Positions 1-10,760 of a DNA stretch of 64,000 nt are shown here, piece after piece. Source of the DNA: Sweltsa coloradensis (Eukaryota > Arthropoda > Insecta > Plecoptera > Chloroperlidae); contig JAMZAV010002237.1 in NCBI GenBank assembly GCA_024449915.1, forward strand, positions 1 to 64,000, written 5' to 3'. The first letter of the stretch is position 1. Each line of letters begins with the position of its first letter. The translations under genes and the position numbers were made by a program. The notes under the pieces are model-generated. The model worked only from the letters and a program-made list of their open reading frames with translations. It did no database searches and was not told the origin of the DNA.

Positions 1-570
1 TTTTTTTTTTTTTGTCGGAAAAATTTTGTTCAAATACATGAAGTGTTTTTCTTAAAAGGAACTATTCCCGTCAAATTTTTGGTTTATGTTGTTATTTACA
101 CCTCTATATGTTCTGTTTAACTCGATGATAATTATCGGTGTCAGTTGGGCAGAGGAATTACTCAGTAGGACTATTCCCGCCAGGTATATTCGAATAGTTT
201 ATCAGTGGGAACTGGCCAAATGAACCTGATTTCGAAGCGAAAACACAGAGGAAGAAGATGAATAATTAAGCCAATAGGGAATATTCCACTTAATATTTTA
301 TATTTTATTTTAATTCTTATCATGGTCTTAATAGTCCCTGCACTTTTTTTTAAAAAAAAATGTTTTTTGTGTAATTTAAACAAGAATTAAATGGGTCCCT
401 CAGTTTGCGCGCCAAAAACGAGCGTGCGCCATCTTTGGACGGTACTACGTCATAACTGTGTTGAGTCAAGGCCAATTGGAAACTAAATGTACGTATATTT
501 GTACATATTTACATACAGACGGCGGTGCTCCCCCATCCGCTCAACACAAACAACTCCACAGGAATGAACA
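1..570. other. Unassigned AT-rich flank
   Basis: I recognise no gene here. A 20-bp stretch at 272-291 (CAATAGGGAATATTCCACTT) recurs perfectly inverted at 1283-1302. Weaker inverted matches pair 409-430 with 1134-1157 and 451-466 with 1117-1130. Together these suggest imperfect arms of a ~1-kb inverted-repeat element enclosing the R1 repeat. No target duplication was found. Confidence 0.4.
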
Positions 571-1005
571 TTTTCACCGTCTTTGTTTTTCTTTTTCGTA
601 TGTGACAGGAGATTTCGCGAGATCATTGTGATAAAGAATAACGAGCTTTTTGTCTTGAGTTTTTGCATCCTAGGACTATCATGGTATTCTTTATCTACAA
701 TAGGCTTTAATTAGTCATCAAAGTAAGTTTTTGTGCGGGATGTGTGTCAGAACATGAACGTGCAGGCCTAGGGTTGGCAAGTTAAGCCTAGGGCTTGTCA
801 AGTGAGTAATTTAGTATTCACATACCAATGCCTATATCCTACAGGAACGATTGGCCTAGACTGTTGTATTATAAATAATTTTCTACGTCTAGGCCTAGAC
901 CTAGGACTGTTTCAGTTTGTTTTTGATTGCAATGTCAACTTTCTCGTTTTCTGGCTAGGCGTTAAATGTAAAATGTCCGCATCTGTTTACATTACTGTAG
1001 GCTAC
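571..1005 (+). repeat. Dispersed repeat R1, copy 1
   Basis: This stretch matches 53638-54175 and the window end from about 63885, in the same orientation. Shared landmarks are GTGACAGGAGAT, CCTAGGACTATCAT, GGGATGTGTGTCAGAAC, GGCCTAGGGTTGGC and TTGTATTATAAATAATTTTC. It has no credible long reading frame. It lies between the imperfect inverted arms described for the first 1.3 kb. The repeat class is unknown; three copies in 64 kb suggest a common family. Confidence 0.65.
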
Positions 1006-1381
1006 GCTAGGCGCTGCTTTGTTTAAAACACCGCCGTCTTGATGTATATCTCGATCCTACTATAATACTATTCCAACATCTTTGGTCTGGGGTGTATGTT
1101 TATCAAGACGGCGTTGGATCAACACAGTTCTGACGCCACGTTCGTTTTTGCCGCTTTAAAAAAGTGCTGCTTTTAAAACGGCTATAAATCACTGGATTAT
1201 TATTTCACGGAAAAACAAATACATATTTGTAATCGGGACGAAATACTTCTTCTAAAAAATCTATTCGTACAGTATTTGGCGGAAGTGGAATATTCCCTAT
1301 TGTTTAGTTGTTACTACTGACCACACTGTCACAGTTGTGTACCAACATAGAGACAATTGGCAAGTATATTTTAATATCGGT

Positions 1382-1412
<31 letters not shown>

Positions 1413-1593
1413 CATATATTATACTGTAGTTTTAGTAGAGATTTGTATGCGCTGCCATCTTGGCTGTGACGTCACGAAAGTGCTCCTAGAAACTCGTTTC
1501 CACCATGCAGCACATGTTAGCACAGCACCATCATGGCGCCAACAAAAACAACCGTATATAGAGGGAGCTGTAAAAGGGGAAAAAAACACTAGA
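1006..1593. other. Unassigned spacer with a TTTA microsatellite
   Basis: There is no supportable gene. The segment holds the right-hand inverted arm (1115-1302) and a (TTTA)n run at 1381-1412. A short frame at 1447-1638 has no recognisable content and is not called. Confidence 0.5.
1381..1412 (+). repeat. (TTTA)n microsatellite
   Basis: Eight uninterrupted TTTA units. Confidence 0.95.
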
Positions 1594-4467
1594 ATATTGC
1601 AAATCCGGATACCAGCGCGAAATTTTGCATGGGGGTAGATAAAAATATCAGAATTAAAAATCCACCGGGAGGCAAGCCATATCCCGCCCCCAACACCCCC
1701 TTAATATCCCCTAAAATTAGAATAATTCATAGCTCTAACCCAAAAAAGAATTTTTATTCAAACTAGTTATTAAAATTATGTTTTAATGTGTTTTAACCCA
1801 ATCGGCTTATTCTCATTTCCTAAACCACATTTTTTTCAACCCCTATCCCTAATAGTTTATATTATTTTCACTTTGATTTCCAGCATTCCCCAGTGAGGCA
1901 CCTAGTGAGTTACAGCATGAAATTTGGCATGATGGTACATAATAACCGGGAAAATAATAATCCGCCGGGAGGCAAGCGATATTTACCCCTATTGTTCTCT
2001 ACACCCTTAATTTTGGAAAAAAAAAACGTAAGATAGTATTTAAAAACATTTTGAATATTTCAATTGCTGATTAAAATAATGTGTCGATGTGTTATAGTCT
2101 AGTCAACAAATCATTCATACAAAACAAACAATTTTTTCACCCCCAAACCCTAATAATATACTTTTAGTGAAAAAACACTGTATAGTAATTTATTAACATG
2201 GAATTTGACATGGTGGTAGATAAAAATATAAGAATTACTATTCCATTAGGAGGCAAAAGATATTTCACCCTAGTGCCCTCTATCTCCCTTTAAATTGGAA
2301 TTAGTTCTAGAGGTCGTATTCTATAATTGTAATTATAAAATTATCCAATTATATATGCTCAAGAATGTTTCGATTCAATCAACCTAATTTCTCATTTTTT
2401 TCTACCCCCACCCCTTATAGTGATTTTTTTTATCTACACTTACCAGCGTAAAATTTGGAATGGTGGTAGAAAAAAATATAAAAATTTACTATTCCGTTGA
2501 GAGGGCAAACGATATTTTACCCTAGTGCCTCTATCATCCTTAAAATTAGAATTGGTACTAGGTCTTTATCTATACATTGTAATATTATAATTATCCAATA
2601 ATATTATGTCAAGCATTTTTCGATCCAATCAAACCTAATTTCTCTAATTTGTTTCTACCCCCAACCCTAATAGTGTTTTTTCTGACAACACTTACCAGCG
2701 TAAATTGGAATAGTGGTAGATAAAAATATAAGAATTACTATTCCTTTGAGAGGCAAACGATATTTCACTCCTAGTGCCCTCTATCATCCTTTAAAATTGG
2801 AATTGTACTATGTCGTATTCTATACATTGTAATTATTAAAATTTTCCAATAATATTACGATCAAGCATGTTTCGATCCAATCAACCTAATTTTCTCATGT
2901 CTTTTTTTACCCCCACCCCTAATAGTGATATTTTTGATCAACATTTAAAATATTCAAAAAATTTTACACTAACTCGACAGACTAATTAATTACAATTAAA
3001 TGTAGTTTCCAACTACATACTCGGTGAAATGAAAGATGGTAAGTGTAAAACAATTAATATCTTAAACCAGGGAAAAATAAAACTCTAGTTAATATGGTTA
3101 TTTTTAAAATGTACCTTAGTAAGGGCCCTTAATTAACATATGAAAAGATACAAACTGCCGGCCCCCTTAAATAAACTAAAACTATTGAATTTTAATTTGA
3201 TTTTTAATTGAATACATTCTTCCAGATAACCACCCATGAAAAAAACGAATGATTGAATACTCTTTCCAATTTTAAGGGATGTACTTAGGGTGAAATATCG
3301 ATTGCCCCGACTGGAATAGTAATTCTTATATTCTTATCTACCACCATGCCAAATTCATGCTGGTAAGGTTGATAAAAAAACACTATTAGGGGTGGGGGTT
3401 AGAAAAAAATGAGAAATTAGGTTGATTGGATCAAAACATGCTTGAACATAATATTATTGGATAATTTTAATAATACAATGTATAGAATACGGCCTTAGTA
3501 CCAATTCCAATTTTAAGGGATGATAGAGGGCACTGGGGTGAAAAAATCGTTTGCCTTAAACGGAATAGTAATTATTTTATTTTTATCTACCACCATTTCA
3601 AATTTCAGCTGGTAAGTGTTTATCAAAAAATCATATTAGGGGTGGGGGTTTGAAAAAAAAAGAGAAATTAGGTTGATTGGAATCGAAACATGCTTGGGCA
3701 TAATATTATTGGGATAATTTATAGTTACAATATATAGAAAACGACCTCTAGTACCAATTCCAATTTTAAGGGATGATAGAGGACACTAGGGGTGAAATAT
3801 CGTTTGCCTCCTTATGGAATAGTAATTCTTATATTTTTATCTACCACCATGTCAAATTTCATGTTAATAAATTACTATACAGTGTTTGTCACTAAAAAGT
3901 ATAATTATAAGGGTTTGGGGGTGAAAAAAAATTGTTGTTTTGTATAAATGATTTGTTGACTGGACTATGACACATCGACACATAATTTTAATCAGAAATT
4001 GATATATTCAAAATGTTTAAATACTACCTTACGTTTTCCCCAAAGATAAGGGTGGTAGAGAACAATAGGGGTGAAATATCGCTTGCCTCCCGGTGGATTA
4101 TTATTTTTCAGGTTATTATGTACCATCATGCCAAATTTCATGCCGATAACTCATTAGATGCCCACTGGTGAATGCTGGAAATCAAGGTAAAAATAATATA
4201 AACTATAGGGATGGGGTTGAAAAAATGTGGTTTAGGAAATGAGAATAAGCCGATTGGTTAAAACACATTAAAAACATAATTTTAAAACTAATTTGAATAA
4301 AAATTCTTTTTTGGGTTCGAACTATGAAAATTTTTCCAATTTAAGGGGATGATGATGATGGGATGATGGGGGGGGGATATCGCTTGCCTCCGGGCGGATT
4401 TTTTTTCTAATATTTTTATTTACCCCATGCAAAATTTTGCGCCTTTGGGATCCGGATTTGCAAATTT
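1594..4467. repeat. Mirrored tandem array: five ~250-300-bp units facing five (palindrome P1)
   Basis: The left arm (about 1594-2940) holds five head-to-tail units. Each carries the consensus blocks GGTGGTAGATAAAAATAT, GAATTACTATTCC, GAGGCAAACGATATTTCACC and CCCCCACCCCTAATAGTG. The right arm (about 3230-4467) holds the same units reversed. Sub-variants mirror each other. The outermost pair shares CCGGGAGGCAAGC and a TGCAAATCCGGAT terminus. The next pair shares a motif with CATAATAACC. The inner units share GTCGTATTCTATACATTGTAA. The centre is about 2940-3230. No coding capacity is visible. It could be a foldback transposon whose long arms are satellite-like, or an inverted duplication of an array that had already diversified. 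Confidence 0.85.
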
Positions 4468-4488
4468 TCCGCTAACGCTCTCACTAAT

Positions 4489-5260
4489 GGATGAGCGAAG
4501 CGAAGACTTCAATTTCACCCACCCCCCAAAAAATTTAGCTCCCTTGTTTTTTTTTTTTTTTTTTTTGTTTTTTTTTTCCGTCGTTTGTTCGCCCCTTTTA
4601 CCGGGCAAACGGCATAGGGGATCTTGATGAAAATTTGACACGACCTCGTTTTCCGAACTTAGATTGCCACGTTTTGGGTACAATCGAAGAAATATTTCTC
4701 ATGAATATCGTACTTTTACGATTTTTTTTATTTTTTTTGTGCGATATTTTCGTGCCATTTGGGACACAATTCTGACCAAACGGGGTGGCTACAACGTTAA
4801 TATTTCACATGGACATTAAGGTAATGGTGATGTATTTCTTTCATAAAGAAAAAGTTGAAAAAAGTTTGCCAGAATCGAGAGAAATAAAGCTTTTAATATA
4901 CGTTTTTTGACTTTTTGGCGATATTTTCGTGCCATTTGGGCCAATCTGACCCAAAAACGGGTGGGGCTACAAAAGTTCATATTTTACTTTTTATGGACAT
5001 TAAGGTTTTGGTTATGGGAGTACCTTTGAAAGAAAAAGTGGAAAAAATTTAGCCAGAATCCATAGCAATAAAGCTTTTAATACAAGTTTTTTACGGTAAA
5101 TAATACCAATTGGGCAAGAAACAAAAGAAAATTGACAACATCAACCTTCAATGCGTAGGCCAAACAAAACAAAGCACTTGCAAAAAAAAGATATCCCACG
5201 CAAACTAAAACCTTTAAAAAGCTACACCATCAACGCGGCGGGACTTTAGGATTTTCCTAG
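4489..5260 (+). mobile_element. Helentron-like non-autonomous element, family A, copy A1
   Basis: The 5' end is GGATGAGCGAAGCGAAGACT. A T-rich run follows, then a GTTTGTTCGC block, CCGGGCAAACGGCAT and GTACAATCGAAGAAATATTT. Two copies of a ~177-bp internal repeat follow (marker GTGCGATATTTTCGT). The 3' end is CAACGCGGCGGGACTT..TTCCTAG, followed by T. In other copies GGATGAGCG is repeated inverted as CGCTCATCC just before the 3' hairpin; here the right-hand hairpin arm is mutated. A short 5' inverted motif with a second copy near a 3' hairpin and internal tandem repeats is the known layout of DINE/HINE elements mobilised by Helentrons. It has no coding capacity. It is the first of three same-strand copies. 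Confidence 0.75.
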
Positions 5261-5301
5261 TATAGATGACAATATACAGAGCCCAATCATTCAAACATTG
5301 T

Positions 5302-5368
5302 GGATGAGCGTTTGCGAGCGAAGCAAAAACTTCAATTTTACCCACCCCCCAAAAAATTTAGCCCCAAT

Positions 5369-5400
<32 letters not shown>

Positions 5401-6254
5401 CTGTCTGTTTGTTCGCTCGATTCCGGGCAAACGGCATATGCGATCTTGATGAAAATTTGAGGGGACCTTCGTTTCCTCTGAACTTAGAGGTGTATTGTTT
5501 TTGGGTACAATCGAAGAAATATTTCTCATGAATATCGTACTTTTACGATTTTTTTCGATTTTTAGTGCGATATTTGCGTCACCATTGGGCCGATTCTGAC
5601 CAAACGGGTGGGGCTACAACGTTCATATTTCACATGGACATTAAGATTATGGTGTTGAAGTACCCTTTTAAAGAAAAAGTTGAAAAAGTTATCTAGAATC
5701 CATAGAAATAAAGGTTTTAATATGAGTTTTTTCGATTTTTAGTGCGATATTTTCGTCGCATTCGGACCGATTGTGACCAAACGGGTGGGGCTACAACGTT
5801 CATATTTCACATGGACATTAAGGTTATGGTGATGTAGTACCTTTTGAAAGAAAAAGTTGAAAAAGTTAGCTAGAATCTATAGAAATAAAGGTTTTAATAT
5901 GAGTTTTTTTACTTTAAGTGCGATATTTTCGTCACATTTAGGCCGATTTTGACCAAACGGGTGGGGCAACAACGTTCATATTTCACATGGACATTACGGT
6001 TATGGTGATGTAGTACCTCTTGTAAGAAAAAAGTTGCAAAAGTTGACAAGTTAGCCAGAATGCATAGAAATAAAGGTTTTAAAATGTGTTTTTTGAGGTT
6101 TATAATAACAACTAACAAGAAACAATTGAAACTTGACAACAGTCACCTACAATGCATTCACAAAGCACTTGCAAAGGAAAAGTGGTCCCACGCAAACTAA
6201 AAACTTACAAAAACGCTCATCCATCAACGCGGCGGGACTTTAGCGTTTTCCTAG
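5302..6254 (+). mobile_element. Helentron-like non-autonomous element, family A, copy A2
   Basis: This copy runs from GGATGAGCG to CGCTCATCCATCAACGCGG and TTTTCCTAG, with T following. It has three copies of the ~177-bp internal repeat; the GTGCGATAT markers lie near 5565, 5742 and 5918, against two copies in A1 and A3. The 3' hairpin AACGC/GCGTT is intact. It sits 41 bp downstream of A1 in the same orientation. A long T run is at 5370-5400. There is no coding capacity. Confidence 0.8.
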
Positions 6255-6314
6255 TTATTTACAATGGAAAATATAATTTGCCATCGGCTTAGGCTTAGAA
6301 ACCTTGTATTTATT

Positions 6315-7080
6315 GGATGAGCGAAGCGAAGACTTTAATTTCACTGACCCCCAAAAAAAATTAGCTCGGGTGTTTTTTTTTTGTTTTGTATTTTCTGTCT
6401 GTTTGTTCGCTCGATTCCGGGCAAACGGCTTATGCGATCTTTAAAAAAAATTAAATTGTAGGGGACCTTCGTTTTCTCTGAACTTAGAGGTGTATTGTTT
6501 TTGGGTACAATCGAAGAAATATTTCTCATGAATATCGTACTGTTACGATATTTTTCGATTTTTAGTGCGATATTTTCGTGACATTTTGGCCGATTCTGAC
6601 CAAACGGGTAGGGCTACAACGTTGACATGTCACATGGACATTAAGGTTATGGTGATGTAGTACATTTTGAAAGAAAAAGTTGAAATAGTTTGCCAGAATC
6701 CATAGAAATAAAGGTTATAATATAAGTTTTTCAATTTTAAGTGCGATATTTTCGTCACATTTGGGCCGATTCTGACCAAACGGGTGGGGCTACAACGTTC
6801 AGATTTCATATGGACATTAAGATTATGGTGATGTAGTACCTTTTGAAAGAAAAAGTTGAAAAAGTTAGCCAGAATCCACATAAAAAAAGGTTTAAATATG
6901 AGTTTTTTCAGGTTTATAATACCAATTAACAAGTAACAATAGAAACTTGACAACAATCACCTTCAATGCATTCAAAAAGCACTTGCAAAGGAATAGTGCA
7001 ATCAAACGCAAAAAACGCAAACAAAAAACTTACAAAAAACGCTCATCCATCAACGCGGCGGGACTTAAGCGTTTTCCTAG
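6315..7080 (+). mobile_element. Helentron-like non-autonomous element, family A, copy A3
   Basis: The 5' end is GGATGAGCGAAGCGAAGACT after a TATT flank. The 3' end is CGCTCATCCATCAACGCGG, GGGACTTAAGCGTTTTCCTAG, followed by TATT. Two internal ~176-bp repeats have markers near 6565 and 6741. It lies 60 bp after A2 on the same strand. The three copies together fill 4489-7080. The intact terminal hairpin is AACGC..GCGTT. Confidence 0.8.
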
Positions 7081-7148
7081 TATTACTAACGTCATGGGAG
7101 ATTATAGATAATTGGCTCATAAGTAGTAGGTTATGTTTGAGTAATTAG

Positions 7149-7733
7149 ACGAGTGAGCGCAGCGAACGTAGTCTACAACGCTACTCGATCGGTCCTTGGT
7201 CGTGATTAATTCTGTTAAATGTTAAATGTCTGTCTGTCCAGGCTCATACGGCCGAACGGCCAAATAGACCGAGCTGAAATTTTAAACAGACATCAGTGAC
7301 CACGTTACTGAGAACTGCTAACAAAATGAGCACAATCTGTTACGATTTAAACCTGCAAGAAATAAAAAACTGAAAAATTCGTTGAAATGTATGGAATTAT
7401 TTTAACGACAATGGTTTTTATTTTGAAATAATATATTTTGTTTGTTATTTACCTGGCTGTGAAATGCCGTGTCCAAGGTTAATCGAATGTTGGACGTCAA
7501 GGTACCCCCAAATTCCGCTCGTAGATTGAGTAAACCTTGCAATATTTTCACGTATTTCCTACTGGCCATGTTTTCCGTAGTATTGTCACAGATGATGGAC
7601 TACACTGCGTTATATGCATTTCAAAACATGTTAAATAATTTTAAAAATACAATCCAGAAATTACAAAATCTTTCCCGACCATTAAACCCACGTCTCCCAC
7701 ATTTCGGCTATAAGTGCGCTTTAGCCAACTCGA
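7149..7733 (+). mobile_element. Helentron-like family B body, 3' end missing or replaced
   Basis: The 5' end ACGAGTGAGCGCAGCGAACG resembles family B at 29342 and 30099 (ACGAGGGAGCGGAGCGA). A GTCTGTCTGTCC microsatellite follows, then CGGCCAAATAGACCGAGCTG and GAAATTTTAAACAGACATC. A tRNA-like or derived segment is near 7500-7560 (GTAGATTGAGTAAACCTTGC). The run stops where an opposite-strand family B 3' end begins at 7734. It has no coding capacity. Confidence 0.55.
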
Positions 7734-8180
7734 CTAGGGAAACGCCAAAGTCGTTGTTAGACGAGTGAGCGAGTCATGTGTTGAGTACACGGCAACATTT
7801 GCATTTAAGTTTGATAATTATATCGGTATAGATAATAGGGTTTTAAGTTGGTATAAGGGCACGTCAACTGTAAGGTAATAATGCACCACTTTAGTCTATG
7901 ATAGGCTAGGGAAGACCTTAGGTAGGTAAATAATAAATTGATAAATGGGCTTAAATGTGTAGGTTCTATTTTAACAACAATGTTTTTTTCGGGAAGAATT
8001 ATAATTTTTGGAATGTCAAGAGGTGCGTGGACTGGCCAAGATGCATCTAAACTTGCACGCTCAAGATTACCAAAACTCCGCACGGAGATTGAGTAAACCT
8101 TGCAATCTTAGCTCGTTCTTGTACTGGCTATGTTTCTTATACTATTCTGCAATGTTAAAACACTACAGAAATTATTTATT
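7734..8180 (-). mobile_element. Family B fragment, minus strand, with 3' terminus at 7734
   Basis: CTAGGGAAACGCC followed by AAAGTCGTTGTTAGACGAG is the reverse complement of the family B 3' end. Towards 8150 the segment carries CCGCACGGAGATTGAG and AAACCTTGCAATCTTAGCTCG, which resemble the tRNA-like stretch inside the copies at 29.6 and 30.4 kb. The left boundary is sharp and the right one is not. Confidence 0.5.
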
Positions 8181-8532
8181 TATTTGTAATTAATATTATT
8201 AACCTAGATGGTTGGCATGCGAAATAAAGTACGATGTACATGAATAATCCCATACAATTTTTATGTCTTTTGTAATTTTTTATACTATACAAATTTGCGT
8301 TTAGCGACAGAAGATACGATTGGTTTGTGCATGGACTTAAAATAGTTACATCCATGGTTTGTAGAAACTCCATTGAGATTCGTGGATCTTGATCACTGCC
8401 TTGGTACAAACAATTAAAGATCAAACAGGAATAATTAAAACATAGTATGGGCCGTGTTTAATTTGTTATTTTGCAAACAAAAACACATTCTACGCCGCCA
8501 TTAATTGGCGTGCTTTCTGTTTGTTTATAAAA
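8181..8532. other. Unassigned spacer
   Basis: No gene or repeat is recognised. A frame on the minus strand (8176-8424) has no recognisable family. Confidence 0.4.
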
Positions 8533-8971
8533 CTAGGGAAACGCCAAAGTCGTTGTAAGACGAGTGAGTGAGCCATGTGTTGAGTACCCGGTAACATTCC
8601 TTTTCTTCCCCCTACCTTTGGCCTCCCTAGCCTATCATAGGCTACAGTGGAGCATTATGGCCTAAGCTATGACCTAAACTTAAATACCCTATTATTTATA
8701 CGAATATTACTAGGGAAAACGCCAAAGTCGTTGTTAGACGAGTGAGTGAGCCATGTGTTGAGTGCGCCGGAACATTTGCATTTAAGTTTGATTATAATAT
8801 TCGTATAAATAATAGGGTATTTAAGTTTAGGTCATAGCTTAGGCCATAATGCTCCACTGTAGCCTATGATAGGCTAGGGAGGCCAAAGGTAGGGGGAAGA
8901 AAAGGAATGTTACCGGGTACTCAACACATGGCTCACTCACTCGTCTAACAACGACTTTGGCGTTTCCCTAG
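8533..8971. repeat. Foldback built from family B 3' termini
   Basis: The left arm 8533-8709 begins CTAGGGAAACGCCAAAGTCG. It is the reverse complement of the right arm, about 8798-8971, which ends CGACTTTGGCGTTTCCCTAG. The arms match through GAGTACCCGGTAACATTCC and CTACCTTTGGCCTCCC. A further minus-strand 3' terminus is embedded at 8710-8797. Three family B 3' ends therefore occur within 440 bp, in opposed orientations. There is no coding capacity. Confidence 0.8.
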
Positions 8972-9473
8972 TGACAGGTACATGGCAGCGTTGCTTTACA
9001 TTAAAACTATAGCACTCACTTGTAGCCATTTCGGGATTTTGGCCATTCCATTGATGTCAGAGAGGCGCGTTTAAGGCTACGGTCTGGATCTGTCAAAATT
9101 CAAACGTGGCAAATGTTTTTTTGAACTATCCCAAAAAAGGTCGTGTTAGGGAAATCAAAAAGTCATTGTTTTTGTTTAGATATCTCGGGTAATTCTTGTC
9201 CGATCCGGGCCATCTCGGGCTCTACGGAACCGGACGGACGAGGCCAAGATTAGGACGTCTATATGCATTGCGTCACGGATTCGGCGTCTCTGAAGATTCC
9301 TAAAAATTGCAAAAGTGGTCCAATTACCAAATATTTTTTCTCTCTACACAATGGGGACTACTTTACTAGTAGACCATAGTCCCGGGAAAATGTAATGAAG
9401 TTTTTTCATCCAGGAATGTTGGACAATCGCAATATACAGCAGTTTTAAGTGAAGGTTTTTCTTCGGGACCAAT
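8972..9473. other. Unassigned spacer
   Basis: I see no gene, repeat or element terminus here. Confidence 0.4.
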
Positions 9474-9535
9474 AGGTCAGGTGCCTGAGCATCGGTACCA
9501 AATTTCAGAGGTTCTGGGTTCGATTCCCAGTGGGG
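9474..9535 (+). other. Possible tRNA-like stretch
   Basis: GGGTTCGATTCCCAG is a good T-arm/B-box match and can form a stem (CTGGG/CCCAG). The A-box region upstream is weak and no full cloverleaf can be drawn. It could be a decayed tRNA or a tRNA-derived SINE head. Confidence 0.25.
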
Positions 9536-9650
9536 GGGGAGGCCGGGAGGGGGGTGGAAACTTTTATGTCAATTGCTTATATTCAGTAAGTAATTATATT
9601 AATTGCAATTTTTTTTCCTGTTCTTTCGCGATTAGACGAAGATAGACAGC

Positions 9651-9824
9651 ATGGCAATTGCACGCGCCCTCGAGGCAACGATGAACGTTATCGAACAGGT
9701 GGTGGTTGGAGGGGAGAGGGGGGGGGAACCCCAAAACAACCCAAGGCCACCGGCTGCAATGGGCCCTACAGCAAAGCAAGAAATTCGTCAAAGAAGAAAA
9801 ACGGCAAAAGAGGGCCGGCGGTAA
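9651..9824 (+). CDS. Doubtful small reading frame, glycine/arginine-rich
   Basis: An ATG at 9651 opens 57 codons ending at TAA 9822-9824. The product starts MAIARALEATMNVIEQ and ends in the basic tail EIRQRRKTAKEGRR. I do not recognise a family. The stop overlaps GTAAGT at 9821, a good splice-donor match. TATCCACAG ends at 9917, a good acceptor, so this may be an exon rather than a small gene. The frame that joins on is not the one starting at this ATG, which weakens the case. Base composition is more GC-rich than the flanks. Confidence 0.15.
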   Translation: MAIARALEATMNVIEQVVVGGERGGEPQNNPRPPAAMGPTAKQEIRQRRKTAKEGRR

Positions 9825-9917
9825 GTGCAAAAATCGCATATGAAAAAAAAAATCAAAATTATGAAATCCAAGGTTGATGTAAGAAAAGGAAGTAAAATTC
9901 ACCGTATTTATCCACAG

Positions 9918-10138
9918 GTGCCAATAATGTTGCAGTCGGTGGAGGCAGGGATCGTGGCAATGGGATAGGTCGCGGCAAGGGTCGGGGCGGCACCAACAAT
10001 GTAGAAGAGGTACATGCAGATAAGTCCTCCACTACCAGCGACAAGCCACAAGCTTGGCGTGGGAACCACAATACGCACTACACAAGGCAAGATTTCAAAA
10101 TTCAAAATTTATTTAAACCTTCTTTTCTTAAAACATAA
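9918..10138 (+). CDS. Doubtful exon: glycine/arginine-rich low-complexity frame
   Basis: After the acceptor-like TATCCACAG the second frame stays open for about 70 codons to a TAA near 10136. It contains GGGRDRGNGIGRGKGRGG, an RG/RGG-like run of the kind seen in RNA-binding or nucleocapsid-like proteins. No domain beyond low complexity is visible. It could be a real terminal exon of a host or element gene, or a chance open frame in GC-richer DNA. Confidence 0.15.
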
Positions 10139-10431
10139 TTTGTATAATTGTTCTCATTCACTACAATGTCATTTATGTTCTCTATTTAAATTTTAGATTG
10201 CATTTTGTATTCATTAAAATATCATTAACGTTTTTAAATTTTTAAATTGTATTTTACAATTATTTTTTTCATTATAACATTTGTAATAAAATAAAATATT
10301 AAACTCACCCTTCCGACTAATGTATTCATTATTTAATTACTCCTCTAGGCAAGTGAATGTGGCATGGAAATTTAAAAAAAAATATGTCCTTTGAGCATTT
10401 GTTTGGATATTTTATCTGATAGTGATATTAA
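10139..10431. other. AT-rich spacer
   Basis: No gene is recognised. It ends at TTAA (10428-10431), a possible target site for the element to the right. Confidence 0.4.
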
Positions 10432-10439
10432 CCCAGCAA

Positions 10440-10760
10440 ACACAGTTCATCGCGCCCGCACGTAAAACGCACGTACGCGTACGTACGTTTTATGTATGTA
10501 TTGCCCCATACTTTTCCCGCAGAAAAGTGTCACTTCTGCCCGCATGTATTACGCACGTTCTCTGCACGTATTTTAGCATGGTATACATACTGGGGATGCA
10601 CCTTACCCACACAGGAAACACACGTATACGGCACTCAGTAATTTTACGCCCACACCTTACCCGCACGGGAAACACACGTTTACGGCACTAGGAGTCACAC
10701 TCCGCCCACACCTTACCCACACGGGAAACACACGTTTACGACACCCAGTAATATTTCGCA
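10440..10760. repeat. GC-rich tandem repeat block, left
   Basis: Units share CCCACACCTTACCC, CACGGGAAACACACGT and TTACGGCAC. About three units are recognisable after a run rich in ACGT/CGTACG. The same words occur in the block at 11680-12060. Confidence 0.8.

Noticed and set aside
4489..7080. Classic Helitron
   Set aside because: The 5' end is not TC and the empty-site evidence favours T^T rather than A^T. The sub-terminal inverted motif also points to the Helentron group.
9474..9535. Functional tRNA gene
   Set aside because: Only the T-arm is good; no cloverleaf or anticodon arm can be supported.
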